From Sanderia malayensis (taxonomy: Eukaryota > Cnidaria > Scyphozoa > Semaeostomeae > Pelagiidae): 64,000 nucleotides of DNA. Made by a program: the position numbers and the translations under genes. Numbering within the stretch: position 1 is the first letter of the stretch; each line of letters starts with the position of its first letter. This document shows, piece after piece, positions 11,062 through 22,500 of this stretch. The notes under the pieces were generated by a model, which did not search any database, was not told where the DNA came from, and saw only the letters and a program-made list of their open reading frames with translations. The stretch covers positions 1,860,001 through 1,924,000 of the forward strand of contig RQOL01000519.1 in the NCBI GenBank assembly GCA_013076295.1. Reading direction: 5' to 3'.

Positions 11062-12403
11062 GCTGCTGCGTAGCGGAACGAAGTGAAGCGGCTGCGCAGC
11101 AGAATATAATCGAGTCCTTGTCGAGAAAAAATCTTGTTTGTGTGTTTGTGTCAATGCAATTCAATGCGCCTACGCGTCGCCTCAAATTGTCCTCCGTTTA
11201 GCCGCATGCTGCTTTTCAGGGTTGCCATATTGGCTTTTTCTAAGCCAAATTCCAGAAATTTGGCTTTTTTGAAAAGTGCTTGGCTTAGAAAAATTGATTT
11301 GGCTTAGAGCTGAAATTTGGCTTAATTTGGCTTTTTTCAGAAAGTTGGCTTAATTAAACTAATTTGAATGTTCAAGGCCGCTGTTGTAAGGATTTTCAGT
11401 ATTGGAAAGGATGTTCAGGTTGTTCAATGCAGAAAAATTGCACACGGAAGGCTCGATTTATGGGTGAAACTGTGCGCATTCTTTGAATTCTGAACAACCA
11501 TGTGATACTTCTTTTGTTCTCTTGTGTTTTGATGACATCATTACAGCCTCGTTTTCAGATTCTATTGTTTTCAGCCTCATTTTCAAATTTTGCTTAATTT
11601 GGCTTTATTTTACGACCCATTTGTGCTTTTGTTATCAATTCATCAATGGCGGTGCAATGCAGTGAGATGTTTTAGAAACATTGGGAAAACGATATTTGGT
11701 TGGATTATCTGCTGGTTATTAACTTTTATTCGTGGTCAGAATCTAGAAGGCCCAAAAAAGGCCACTTTTATTTCGAAAAGAACACATGAGTTACTTTCTT
11801 GTCGTGGGGATAAGTTGATAAAAATGAATGCCTGCAAGTGGAAGAGAAAAGCTGTGCGGAAGTATAGTAGGCCCCCAAAAATATTTGCACCATCATAATG
11901 TATTTTATTGTTTTTAGCAGGGGATATTGAAAGCAATCCCGGTCCAGAAAATGCTGACTTCAAATTTCAAATTGTTGATGTGCATTAAATTTAGTTTTCT
12001 TTTTAATCTGGGGTTTTCTACATTTATTCCTCTGTTTTTAGTATTGTTTTGTGTTCATTGTGAAATCACATTAACAAAGATTTGAATTTCATCTTTGATC
12101 TTCAAACTGAGCGTACACTTTCTCTTGATTAAGAATAATTTGCCGAAATCTATTATTGCTGAAATTTCAAAATCCAGCAACGAAACGTAAATGTCAATAA
12201 CAAATGTCAAATACAAATGACAACATTCAATTCAATCACATCAAATATAGATATCTAGGCTTCCAAGCACGCTAAACACTCCCTCTATATTTTTTTGAAG
12301 CACTCATTTCAAAACATATTGTTTTAATCAAATGCTGATGCCTGAGTTCTGACTATTCGTTTTACATCACAGCAGCACTCATTTTAACAATGTTAACAGC
12401 TAG
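11062..12403 (+). mobile_element. Insertion copy 2 carrying a 2A-like coding relic
   Basis: The same element as 10100-11020 with the same 5' hairpin and identical 3' end (AACAATGTTAACAGCTAG). It splits CTTATT/GTCTAAATTT, which is intact at about 6640 in block A, again with a shared TT. It has about 430 bp not present in copy 1 (about 11211-11632), including a run of TTGGCTT repeats. The coding relic is the 11590-11898 ORF with the shared KMNACKWKRKAVRKY stretch, a TAA, and then CILLFLAGDIESNPGP (core 11920-11946). Both copies are broken by stops, so neither makes a full protein. Confidence 0.65.
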
Positions 12404-13438
12404 TTGTCTAAATTTAACATATACTGCGGGTTTTGTGACAGTGAACAAGTGAACAAATAATTATAAATTATATGGTTTAATAGTTGGAAAGTACAGATTT
12501 CACCAGTTGGCTCCAACGAAATGTCCCCCCGGCCTGGCTTAAAGATTTCAGAAAAATTTATTGTGTATCTTTGTTTGAGACCTTCAATGACTTTTTATGC
12601 ACACACTATTAATATCGGTATTGTTCATAGAGGTATTTTTAAGAAATCAAAAGTCAAAAATGAAAGATAATTTCCCCGGAATTTCTGATATGAATGCTTT
12701 CACAGTTCCACAGAAATGTAACAAAACGCAAAAAAAGTGTCTGTCATGGCGGCTAATATCCCGCCGAGCTGTGAGAAAGTGATGTTTTTATTTCAGGTTG
12801 CTGCCACAAATAGTTTCAAAAAACAGCTTCAAACAAAAGTTTTTCAAAAGAGCAATAGTTTTTTTAAATTTCCATCAGTCTGAATTTTAAAATTCATCCT
12901 AATAACAAAGATATGAGAACAAAAACATGCCATATCTTCATGAATTTTCATGAATTTCGCCATATTTTAAATAAACAACAAGCTTTATTTACTCTTGCTA
13001 ATGAATTGAGACAAAAATAAGGAAAAACAATGAAGATATGGCATGTTGGTGGCCCACATGGATAAATATTGGTAGGAACCCTGCATGTCATCGAATCTAA
13101 CATTAAACAACCATCTGATTACTCTCATTCCGCTAGTCAATAATCTGTACTATCTAGCGCAAATCTTAAGATAGGGATATCTCTTGTTTTGCATAAAGTA
13201 TTTCTGGGAAGTCAAAAATCAAAAGTGGAGAGTCATTTCTAAGAAGACAAAATGTCAAAAGTGAAAGGTGATTTCGGGCCCATATACACGAGCACCTTAA
13301 ATTTGCCCAAAACAGTAGGGTGCAGCGTAAGGAGGTGTGAATTCCAGACTGTCTGTCCTTATTTTGCTCATCAAAATAAGTAACACATGTCAGTTTTCCT
13401 AATCAGTGATGACTGGTAACATCACAACTAAGACCTAA

Positions 13439-13859
13439 GAGGCCCTTTACATGAGAAATCTCAACCCGGGTTGAGTTCAACCCGTGTTGAGTTTCAACTC
13501 GGCTGACGGTGTAAGCCTTCATCGCGTTTACATGAAGGAAGCCGAGTTGAAACTCAACACGGGTTGAACTCAACTCGGCAACTCAACCCGTGTTGAAATT
13601 TCAACACGGGTTGAAATTACTGCAAAATCGCATGTAAACGCAAATATTTTCAACTCGGGGCGAGTTGAAATCAAAACGTTGCATTGTAGGATATCGGATA
13701 TTGCATTGTGGGATAACAACAGCCGCATTTATATCACGTGACCTCATCTCAACCCGTGTTGAGATTTTCATGTAAACGCGACGAAAAATAAGCGATGCTG
13801 TCAAAACTCAACCCGTGTTGAACTCAACCCGGGTTGAAATTTCTCATGTAAAGGGCCTC
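13439..13859. mobile_element. Harbinger-like MITE (TAA target)
   Basis: The terminal inverted repeats start GAGGCCCTTTACATGAG at 13439 and end with the reverse complement at 13859. TAA flanks both sides (13436-13438 and 13860-13862). The interior consists of repeated, self-complementary CAACCCGTGTTGAG-type units. A 3-bp TWA target with long inverted repeats is the PIF/Harbinger pattern. It is non-coding. Confidence 0.75.
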
Positions 13860-13862
13860 TAA

Positions 13863-14554
13863 AGGCCCGAATACACCTAGCTATTTTACATTATTTATTC
13901 TCCAGACATCCCAAAAATAGTCCGTCGGGGGGGAAAAATCGAATTAACACCTTGTCAAAATAAGCAAAAGAAGCTGAGAATATTCGATGGAATAAAATCA
14001 AAACGTTTTGATTTTATTCCATCCGATATTCTCAGCATGATTTTGTGTTTCTAGCATAAAACTGCAGACATAAAGAAACCGACTGTCTGGTGACGTATTT
14101 CTGTAGTATTTCAGAATTCCCAGTACTGAAATTCCAGTTTTTGGTCAATCAACATAAAAAAGACAATGTTCTTATGTTCCATCACATGCTTTATCAATGT
14201 ATGTTCATGGTAATTTATACTTTCCGCGTTCTTCGAGCGGGTGTCTCAAATCAACCTCACGCTGTATACCTTTATGTTCTTTTCTGTATTTTCAAGCAAA
14301 TGAACATTAAAATGCTTGCGAAACTAAGAATGGTACAAATGAGGATTGTTTAAAACTCATTTAAATGCCCTATATCAATCATGTCCTCATATTTAGGCCA
14401 AGCAGTGTTCAAATGAATGGGTTTATTGAATATAGAATGGAATGTAGAATGGAAAATAGAACGCGCATATACACTTTGCAATATTCCGTTATTTATTCCA
14501 ACCGGGGCTATTTTGGGAATAAATAATGCGAAATAGCTAGGTGTATTCGGGCCT
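13863..14554. mobile_element. Second Harbinger-like MITE sharing a target site
   Basis: The left end AGGCCCGAATACACCTAGC and the right end GCTAGGTGTATTCGGGCCT are inverted repeats. TAA lies at 13860-13862 and 14555-14557. It directly abuts the previous MITE, so one TAA serves both. A near-perfect 64-bp palindrome (arms begin GCTGAGAATATTCG) sits inside at 13973-14036. A small ORF on the plus strand inside it has no recognisable domain. Confidence 0.7.
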
Positions 14555-14879
14555 TAAGTTAAACGTCGCTCTTCTCATGCGCCGAATCAAATACAATTAA
14601 GTACGGCAGTGGAGCGACTCTGGAGCGGCAGCAAGTTAAACGTCGAACTTAATTGTCGCTCTTAATAGCATGTAACAATAGAACACTTCCACTTCCGTTG
14701 CTGTTTCCTATTGTTCAAAGGTTCAAGTGAGCTTAATAAGCAACACATGTCCGTTTCCCTAATCCATGATGACTGGTGATATCATAACTCTTTGATAAAC
14801 TATCTGGGCAGTTTAGTTGAATTGAACGATAGTTTGAATAGTGTCTGTATGGCACGCCGTATGTAGCATTATTCAAAAA

Positions 14880-16290
14880 CTCTCATTCAATGTTCAAAAA
14901 CTTTCATTCAATGTTCAAAACTTTCATTCAATGTTCAAAATCGTTCATTCAATGTTCAAAACTTTCATTCAATGTTCAAAACTTTCATTCAATGTTCAAA
15001 ATCGTTCATTCAATGTTCAAACACTTCATTGATTCAAAGTTTCGAAATTCTTTCAAATTTCCTGGGTTATTTTGTCACCTTTACGAAGGGTATACTTTTG
15101 TAAACTTTTTTGAGACAGAGGATGGTTGAGAGAAACGTATTTTCTGTTAGAAACTAAGAATTTGAGCCAATAATGATAGTCTGTTAACTATCATACCGAA
15201 AATTCTTGAGTATGCCCCCGGGGTATTATTTGTAAAAATGGATTTTTGGCCTTATTCGAGGGGAAGGCTTATTCGAGGGGGGGCTTATCTTAAGGTTTGG
15301 CATTGTCCTTCAAAGGTGCTGCGTGAACATCTAACGGCGGAGCTCGCGTTTGTCTTTCCTTGTTTGTCATCAGTCAAAGATGTAATATAGTTATCAATAT
15401 AGTTGTGATCAATATGAATTGTTACCGCGTGGGGGCTTGTTCCAAATAAGCTAGTATTCTGCAATGCCTCCTTCGAATGGGGGCTTATTCAAGGGGGGCT
15501 TATTTGCAAAAAGTTATTTTAGGTGATGGCTTATTCGAGGGGGCTTATTCGAGGATGTACGGTATTTGGAGTTTCTTACGAGTTTCACAGCAGTCTTCTT
15601 TGTTTCCAAAGTTTTTTGAAGCCTGTCCATTGTTTTGACCAAAATACTTCAGCAACTTTCAAGCAATGTACACGGGAAACAAGCAGGGGCGGATCCAGCC
15701 TGAACTTGAGGGAAGGGCAACTTGGAGAAAGGGTGCCGAAGGAAGGCTGGGGGGAGCAAGCAAGAGGCACTAGAGGAACTTCGGTATTCTACCAAATAGC
15801 TTGGCTTCTTTGCTTAATTGTGTCTGTATTATGTCTTTTCTTACGTTCTGTCTGAGACAGACTGAAAAAATAGATGAGTGCCATTAATTGGGGCGAATTT
15901 CATGCCAGAAAGGGGGCACCAAGGACAGTTTTCTTCACCCCTCAAATCCGCCACTGGAAACAAGAGAAAATAAATTACAAAATGCGAAATCAAGTTACTA
16001 TTTTTGGAAGAAACGCTGAGATCCAATTGAATAATTATAAAAACGAAAGTGGCACACCTATCAAAAATTTAGCCGTGAGCCCCCTGCAGCGACGTAAGAA
16101 TCGGGGGCATTTGGGCATGTCCCCCTAGATTTTGCAATTACAATGAACATTTGAACATTTATTAAAGTCTGTGAACATTGAATGAGGTTTTGAACATTGA
16201 ATGAAGGTTTTTGAACATTGAATGAAGGTTTTTGAACATTAAATGAAAGTTTTTGAACATTGAATGAAAGTTTTGAACATTGAGTAAACT
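14880..16290. mobile_element. Foldback with minisatellite arms
   Basis: The left arm (about 14880-15030) is about seven units of CTTTCATTCAATGTTCAAAA. The right arm (about 16180-16290) has the reverse complement, TTTTGAACATTGAATGAAAG, about five units. Together they form an inverted repeat made of tandem repeats, which is the architecture of Foldback-type elements. The interior holds a one-ended piece of the TACCGTAAAT family (about 15217-15564) and the hAT-type MITE 15684-15956. No target duplication was identified. Confidence 0.55.
15684..15956. mobile_element. hAT-type MITE with 8-bp target duplication
   Basis: Starts CAGGGGCGGATCCAG and ends with the inverted CCGCCACTG. The 8-bp sequence GAAACAAG occurs immediately outside both ends (15676-15683 and 15957-15964). 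An 8-bp duplication with CAGxGGCGGAT-type ends is the hAT signature. At 273 bp it has no transposase and would depend on one elsewhere. Confidence 0.85.
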
Positions 16291-16621
16291 TCAGACGTAT
16301 GGTTAATCAAGCATTGTCTGCCTATGAACAAACAACAATGCCTGAAGATTCGGAATATAGGCTGCAACATTCAGCAAAGTGTATTACTCTTTGCAGTGTA
16401 TACGCTGGAGATTTTGCTGCAGCAGAAAAACAGACGTTAATAGCAGCAAAAAAATTGTTCCTCCGACATTATTATATTTTCATAAACAGATAAACAGAGA
16501 AACTTCCAGATGACCTTTGTTATTAGTCAAGAAAAAGTTTGAATAAACCGCGCGTTGTTGTGAAATTGGGACGATGCTGATCTCCGATGACAGGGATCAA
16601 CAAGAAAACAATGCTTCCTTA

Positions 16622-17360
16622 GGGCCTGTTTATATGAGACGGGCCAGCCCGGCTACCCGGGCTGGCCCGCTTTCATGGAGTAATTTTCAGCCCGGCTTTA
16701 TATGAGAATTTCCAAGTGAGGTAGATTTCAGCCCGGCCTTTTGGCGGGAAAATTCCGCTTCCTTGTGAAAAATAAAATGGCAACTGACAATGTACATCGG
16801 CTTCGTAAAATGATATCGTTAATCATTGCCCAGTTTTTAGCTTTATTTGGATTAACCTTGCAACTATATGGCTTAATAATGTTATGGAGACTTTATGAAA
16901 GTCAACGGAATGATGCTGTACTCTGGTTCTTCGTAAACGCGATCACTTCTTCTTGTACAAATAAGAAAAACACATTTACTTTGTAACTGCTGATTGCAGC
17001 TATCAAACATTCCACCATCTCTGTGGACCACCGAAATTGCTTCTTCTTCGTCGCCATTTTTCGTACAAAACATGTGCGGAAGATTTGGGCGGAATTTGAC
17101 TACATTTATCGAGGCATAGGAATTGTAAACGAGGCTAGCCCGGTTGCCGGCCCGGGCTGAACTGTTTACATGGAGAAAATTCAGCCCGTTTAGGTGAGAT
17201 CGCGGGTGCTCGCTCCCGAGATCTCACCTAAGCGGGCTGGCCCGGCTACCATATAAACGCAGGATGTTAATTATATGCAATTCTATGTGATAGCCGAGGT
17301 AGCCCGGTTAACCGGGCCAGCCCGGGTAGCCGGGCTGGCTCGGCTCATATAAACAGGCCC
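16622..17360. mobile_element. Harbinger-like MITE, 739 bp (TTA target)
   Basis: The left terminus is GGGCCTGTTTATATGAG and the right terminus is its reverse complement, with TTA on both sides (16619-16621 and 17361-17363). The subterminal DNA is GC-rich and rich in GCCCGGGC-type palindromes. A second internal palindrome lies at about 17184-17241 (arms GGTGAGATC and GATCTCACC). It stands out from the AT-rich surroundings in composition. Confidence 0.8.
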
Positions 17361-17584
17361 TTAAAATAAAGGAACCTCGAGAGCACCCCTTATTTTATTG
17401 GCCGGTCTTTTTCATCCTTACGTGTGAAACGAATAAGGCAGACCTTGCAAAGGAGACCATAGGGCCCATGTACAGTCATGCTCAAGTCAAGAAAACTTGC
17501 ATATTTTCGGGGATTATCCCAATTAGCGCCCCAGGGTTCTCTTGCTCAGAACTGTAGATGGTCATCTCTGGCCGGCTATTACTA

Positions 17585-17666
17585 AAAGCGGGAACGGGGA
17601 ACGGTCGGGGAACGACCGGGGAACGGAATAACCTGGGAACGACCGGGGAACGGTCGGGGAACGGAA
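17585..17666. repeat. GGGGAACG minisatellite
   Basis: About eight degenerate copies of a GGGGAACGGTC/GGGGAACGACC unit. It is short, has no gene context, and the ORFs through it are repeat artefacts. The rest of 17364-18300 holds nothing I recognise. Confidence 0.7.
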
Positions 17667-18319
17667 GTATGAAACCGTTTGAAATTTACAAGTTAAATAA
17701 ATGCGGAAACGTTTATAAAACGTTACGAAACGTTTACCTATCATAACTGTAAATAAAATCTACAGTCTTAATAGGTAAACAAGGTAAACTTTATAGTTTT
17801 AATATGCAAACAACGAAAGACCAGATGCATTTTGTGAATGTGAATATCGCCCGCTTTGATGACTTCCGATTCGCTGTTTGTATCATCACTCCGTCCAATG
17901 CGAGCTGTCAACGATGTCAGTTCAAAACCAATAATTTAGTGGTCAGGGGGTAGACTGTAATTCAGAATTAATAATATTAATAATTGTTTCGTCGACTATG
18001 CTTCATAGTCATTCACGTGTAGACCTACTAGGTCTAGCAGTTTCCAAGCTTTTAGTTGTGTTCATAATGTTTTTTGAACTGAAGTAACTGGGTCTGGTTC
18101 TTTAGAAAGCAGGCCCTGTTGATGTCGGCTTCTGATTTTTCATAGTTGTTTAAAATTACCCTTTTTAGAGTGCACAGCGGCTGCCCTCTTCTTCCTCCAG
18201 TTTTAGGTGGAAGTGCAAAGGTAATGACTCGTGTAACCAATAACATATAATGAAAAAATATACTATGCCCCATGAAACAAACTCGAAGAATGAAATAACA
18301 AGAAATACACTTAAAACAG

Positions 18320-18985
18320 AGAATATACAGAATTCAATATATAAGAAATGCAGAATTAAAAAATGTCAACTATGTTCATGTTAAATCCAATCACCCACCC
18401 AACATCATCAAGCAGATTCCGTTCTCAATTCAAAATCGCCTGTCGAATTTATCTGCAAACGAAGCAATCTTCAATGAATCAACACCATTTTATGCAGAAG
18501 CTTTAAGGAGATCCGGCTACGACCACCATTTCGAATATACACCAAATGCACCACGACCAAGACGAAACAGAAGTAGAAAAATCATATGGTTCAACCCACC
18601 TTTTAACAACAACGTGGAAACAAATGTTGGCAGATGCTTTCTCAACATGATACAAATTCATTTTCCACAAGGTCATAAGCTCCATAAGATTTTTAACAAA
18701 AACACTGTTAAAGTCAGCTATAGCTGCATGCCGAACATCAAATCAGTCATCAACGCCCATAACAAAAAAGTTTTGTCATCTCAACCGCAACCCGATGAAA
18801 GAACGTGCAACTGCATTCGTAAAGAAAGCTGCCCCATGAGCCAGAACTGCTTGGTGTCGAATATCGTTTATGAAGCCACTTTAACATCAAGTCTACCCGG
18901 ATACGGAGAGAAAAAGTACATCGGTCTCTGCGAATCAACGTTCAAGACACGGAAATCATTAATTTCCCTGGAAGCAACCTGCTGA
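18320..18985 (+). pseudogene. Penelope-like retroelement, 3' end (RT tail plus partial GIY-YIG)
   Basis: One plus-strand frame from about 18320 to the stop at 18985 reads VNYVHVKSNHPPNIIKQIP, then IIWFNPPFNNNVETNVG, then KVSYSCMPNIKSVI, then a Cys cluster (CNCIRKESCPM) and KKYIGLCESTFKTR. This order matches the C-terminal part of Penelope-like element proteins, where the last block is the start of the GIY-YIG endonuclease. The reverse transcriptase core is absent upstream and the endonuclease is cut off after about 25 residues, so this is a truncated dead copy. The family call rests on remembered motifs; no search was run. Confidence 0.75.
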
Positions 18986-19128
18986 ATAAGCGATCCGAAA
19001 TCATGGGCAAGTGTCGACATCAGCGCAAATTCGAACTTGAGCTTTGTTGAGACGAACAGATCTGACGTCGATTTCGGAAACGAAATCATTGCAACGTTTT
19101 TAGTTTGTTATTGTAACGAATCTTTTTA

Positions 19129-19192
19129 GTTGCCTGAGGATTGTCTTAAAGTAAGACATGAAACTGCCAGTAATGAAACTGCCAGTAGCAGA
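19129..19192 (+). ncRNA. Hammerhead-ribozyme-like motif behind the Penelope-like remnant
   Basis: CTGAGGA (19134-19140) fits the CUGANGA core. It is followed by a 7-bp hairpin TGTCTTA-AAG-TAAGACA and then GAAA (19160-19163). ACT-GCC-AGT A can form a minimal stem III ending in UA, the expected cleavage context. The segment ATGAAACTGCCAGTA is then repeated, and only after the second copy comes GCAG, which pairs with TTGC before the core to close stem I. Penelope-like elements are known to carry minimal type I hammerheads, so the position is right. The 15-bp duplication, a U-U at the base of stem II and the short stems make activity doubtful. Confidence 0.5.
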
Positions 19193-19542
19193 ATAAAAGA
19201 GTTTTTTCTTTGTTTGTTTACTAATTGTTGATTATATAACTTCCGCCTCCCTTGTTACTTATAGTTTTAGTTTTTATCCTTTTGCTTCACCGACAAGACG
19301 TTTTGACCTTGATTTATATGATATTACGATTATTATCAAAGTATGTTTATTCATTTGAGTTTCCATACCTTTAACAAAGCTGACGTCCGATCAAAATGTT
19401 TTAATGCTTCATAGTTTACCTCTATTCTCCGACCTCACATAAAATTCATATCAAAGCCCTTGATTAGCAACGTTGTCAGGTTGATTTTTAGCAATGCCCT
19501 GTCTAAAACCTCAATTTTTTATATTTCACTGCAGATTCATCC

Positions 19543-22500
19543 ATGGCACCTTCAAAAATTACAAGAGCCGCTGTTGGCCGATTTGCTAGACTTGGCGAGC
19601 TTTACGATGCCAGAAATGATGAGTTTTTGAGCATCAATGGATTGAACCGTCGGCTAGAGGAAGATGACATATATGTAGATGATCTAAGCAGTGTGGATGT
19701 CGATTTTATTCTCAAAGAGTCACTGGATAAAAATTTGTACAAATTAGGTATCGGCGCAGAGCTGGGCGTGAGCATTTTTTCTGGCCTTGTAAAGCTGATG
19801 GGTGCTGGATCATACTTGAATGATCAGAAGAAGAGCGTAAAAACGCTCAGAATGATAATGACGTATTCAGTGCGCACCAAACACGAGGAAATCTATGATG
19901 TACGCAAATTAATCGACAGAGACGTATTGAAAAGTGTTGAGGCAACTCATATTGTTGTGGGAATTAACTGGGGAGCAAACTGCAACATAACATGTGATTC
20001 CATAAACGATTTTGATGAAAATGGAAAAACCGTTAAGGCAAATCTGAGAACAAAATTTCTATATGTATTGAAGACGGTTGTAGCAAACGGTGAACGTGAA
20101 TACGAGCAAAAGAGCGGGGGTGTCAATTTTTCTTACCATTGCACAAGTGATGTTAGTGACCTGGAAAAGGACATTCCATGGACATTTGAAGCCGCTGTTG
20201 AGACAGCAATCAAATTACCTTCTGTTGTCGAGCAAAAAAATGGTGGAAAAGGAGTGCCGATTTCATATACCCTGATGTCACTTGAAACAGTAAGAAAGAT
20301 GTGCAAGATTGAAAGTCCTCAAGATCTGATTTACAGGCAAATCAACGAAGAGTGCCTTAAGGAGTGCTTACAAATCATGGATAACATTCAAGAAGCAGGG
20401 CAAAAAGTGGCTGATTTAATCCAAAATTTGGAAAAACGAAAAGATGTAGTTCAAAGCAATGTCATTAACAATGCGAAGAAGTTGCTGGAAGATTTCGAAA
20501 TTGCAAAAACGAAATTCAAAGAAGATCTAATGAAAATATTAGTCGAAGTTCGCTCTAACAAAAAGAGTATCATTGAATTTAAAGAGGTGCAACAACGATA
20601 TCGTGAAGGAGAATATTCTCCGAGTAAGATGGAACTAAAGCTATCAGCTTTTGCCTCGCAGCTGGAGAAAATCGAATTCATTACTGACCTAGAGAAAAGA
20701 AAGGTTATTTTTTTGGGAGCAGGGAAAAAATATGAATTGGCGCTTGATCTAAATGATAAAAAAAAGGTATACTTGATGTTCTTGAATTATTCATGGAGAT
20801 CCCAAAACGAAGAAAATTGGAAAAGCCAGATAGATCTGTACTTCAGATTTATGAAAATGCATGCGGATGATAAAGATTTCACATTTATGATTGTGGATAT
20901 AGAGATGCAGTCCGAAGCATGCACAAAAGAGGCAATGCACATTGAGTTCTACGATGAAGGAGTGTTATGCTCTAAAGATGTCTTGATGGAAGAGGGGCAA
21001 GACCTTGACTATTGCATGATAAAAATGAATAACATTGAAGTGCTTCCGTCGGAGCCAATGAAGAAAGTGAGCTTGGAAATTCCGTGCCCAAATTCATTTC
21101 TTGGTGGCAAATGTTCCAACAAAGCTGCCGAGTGGATCTGTAAAGATTGCAAACAATTTGTAGAATATGGCATAAATGAGTATTGTTTGTATTGCAAATG
21201 TGGTCGTGCGAAGTATACAGATGGAGTATTTCGGTGCAATGATCCGAAGCATGGCTTAAGGTACGCTCCGTACGATGAGAAAACATTGAAGAGACTTCTC
21301 AATGACCTGAAAACGGAAAAGGTTGTAAATATTCTTATTCTTGGAGAAACAGGCGTTGGAAAGTCTACTTGGATTAATGCACTGTGGAACTATCTTGCAT
21401 ATCAGAGCTTGGAAGAAGCTATAAATGACACCTGCAAACTCAAAGTGCTGATACCTAGTCAGTTTTGCTATACGTCTGAAAATGGAAGTACAGAACAAAT
21501 TTGTGTGGGCTCCAAGTCTGACAATGAAGATTTAAGGACAGGCCAATCAGCTACGCAGGAACCAAAGACTTACAAATTCTGTGTTGGCTCGCATGTCATC
21601 AGGCTTATCGATACCCCTGGTATTGGAGATGTTCGAGGCCTGGAGCAAGATGAGAAAAATTTTGAAAACATTCTAGCGCACTTGTCCTATTATGACGAGA
21701 TTCATGGCATTTGCATCTTACTCATGCCAAATAATTCTCGACTAACCTTGACATTCAAATTCTGCATTACCGAACTCCTAACTCATCTTCACAAATCAGC
21801 AGCAGATAACATTATTTTCTGCTTCACCAATGCAAGAAGCACTTTCTACAGACCTGGTGACACATTGCCGATTCTCCGGTCTCACCTCTCTACTTTTGAT
21901 GATGCTCATGTTAGCATTTCTGCAGCGAATCAGTTTTGCTTTGACAATGAAGCTTTTCGTTTTCTTTCTTGCCTGAAAAACAATGTAAAATTCAGCAAGG
22001 AAGACATTGCTACATACTCTTCAAGTTGGGACCGTGCAGTCACTGAAGCAACACGCCTTTTTGATTACATTTCCACGCTGGAACCTCATTCCATACGACA
22101 TACTATCAGTCTTAATAATGCCAGATGTATAATCCTTGAACTCTGCAAACCGTTGGCAAAGACTGCGGCTAATATTCAACGGAACATTGATTCTGCTGAC
22201 AGAAAGACAAGAGAATTGGAGGCCTCGAAAAGAACTGCAAGTGAACTTCAAGATAAATTATATCTTGATGCCGTTAGCCTTGAAGTCGTTCAACTTGGTT
22301 ATCCCAGGACAGTTTGCACTCATTTATCCTGTGTCAAGCATGTTCAGGTAGGTTTTATTTCACGGTAACTTATGCTTAGAGTGTATAAAATCAGCTAAAA
22401 AGTCGATCGAATATTTCGCAAGGCGTGGTACATACGCGAGGTGCACGCAGTGCTTGTTCAAATGTTGATGACATGCAGTATATAGTTTTCAAATTGTTTG

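Larger units (their letters stand above)
8784..13275. repeat. Tandem duplicated block B
   Basis: The second copy of the block starting at TTCACTGCACAAGCCAGCC. It shares with block A the segments 8800-8880, 9625-10099, 11021-11061, 12404-12690 and 13185-13275. It is enlarged by a MITE near 9035-9262 and by the two related insertions 10100-11020 and 11062-12403. These insertions interrupt sequence that is continuous in block A at about 6600-6665. No protein-coding gene is apparent outside the insertion relics. Confidence 0.75.

Noticed and set aside
10571..11946. 2A-like motifs as evidence of a picornavirus-derived insertion
   Set aside because: Only the skipping motif is shared. The surrounding sequence shows no viral domains, and 2A-like motifs are known in retrotransposons. 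A mobile element explains two equal copies better.
14880..15030. Regular ~20-bp repeats resembling a CRISPR array
   Set aside because: Units are contiguous with no unique spacers, they recur inverted at 16180-16290, and the DNA is clearly eukaryotic. It is a minisatellite.
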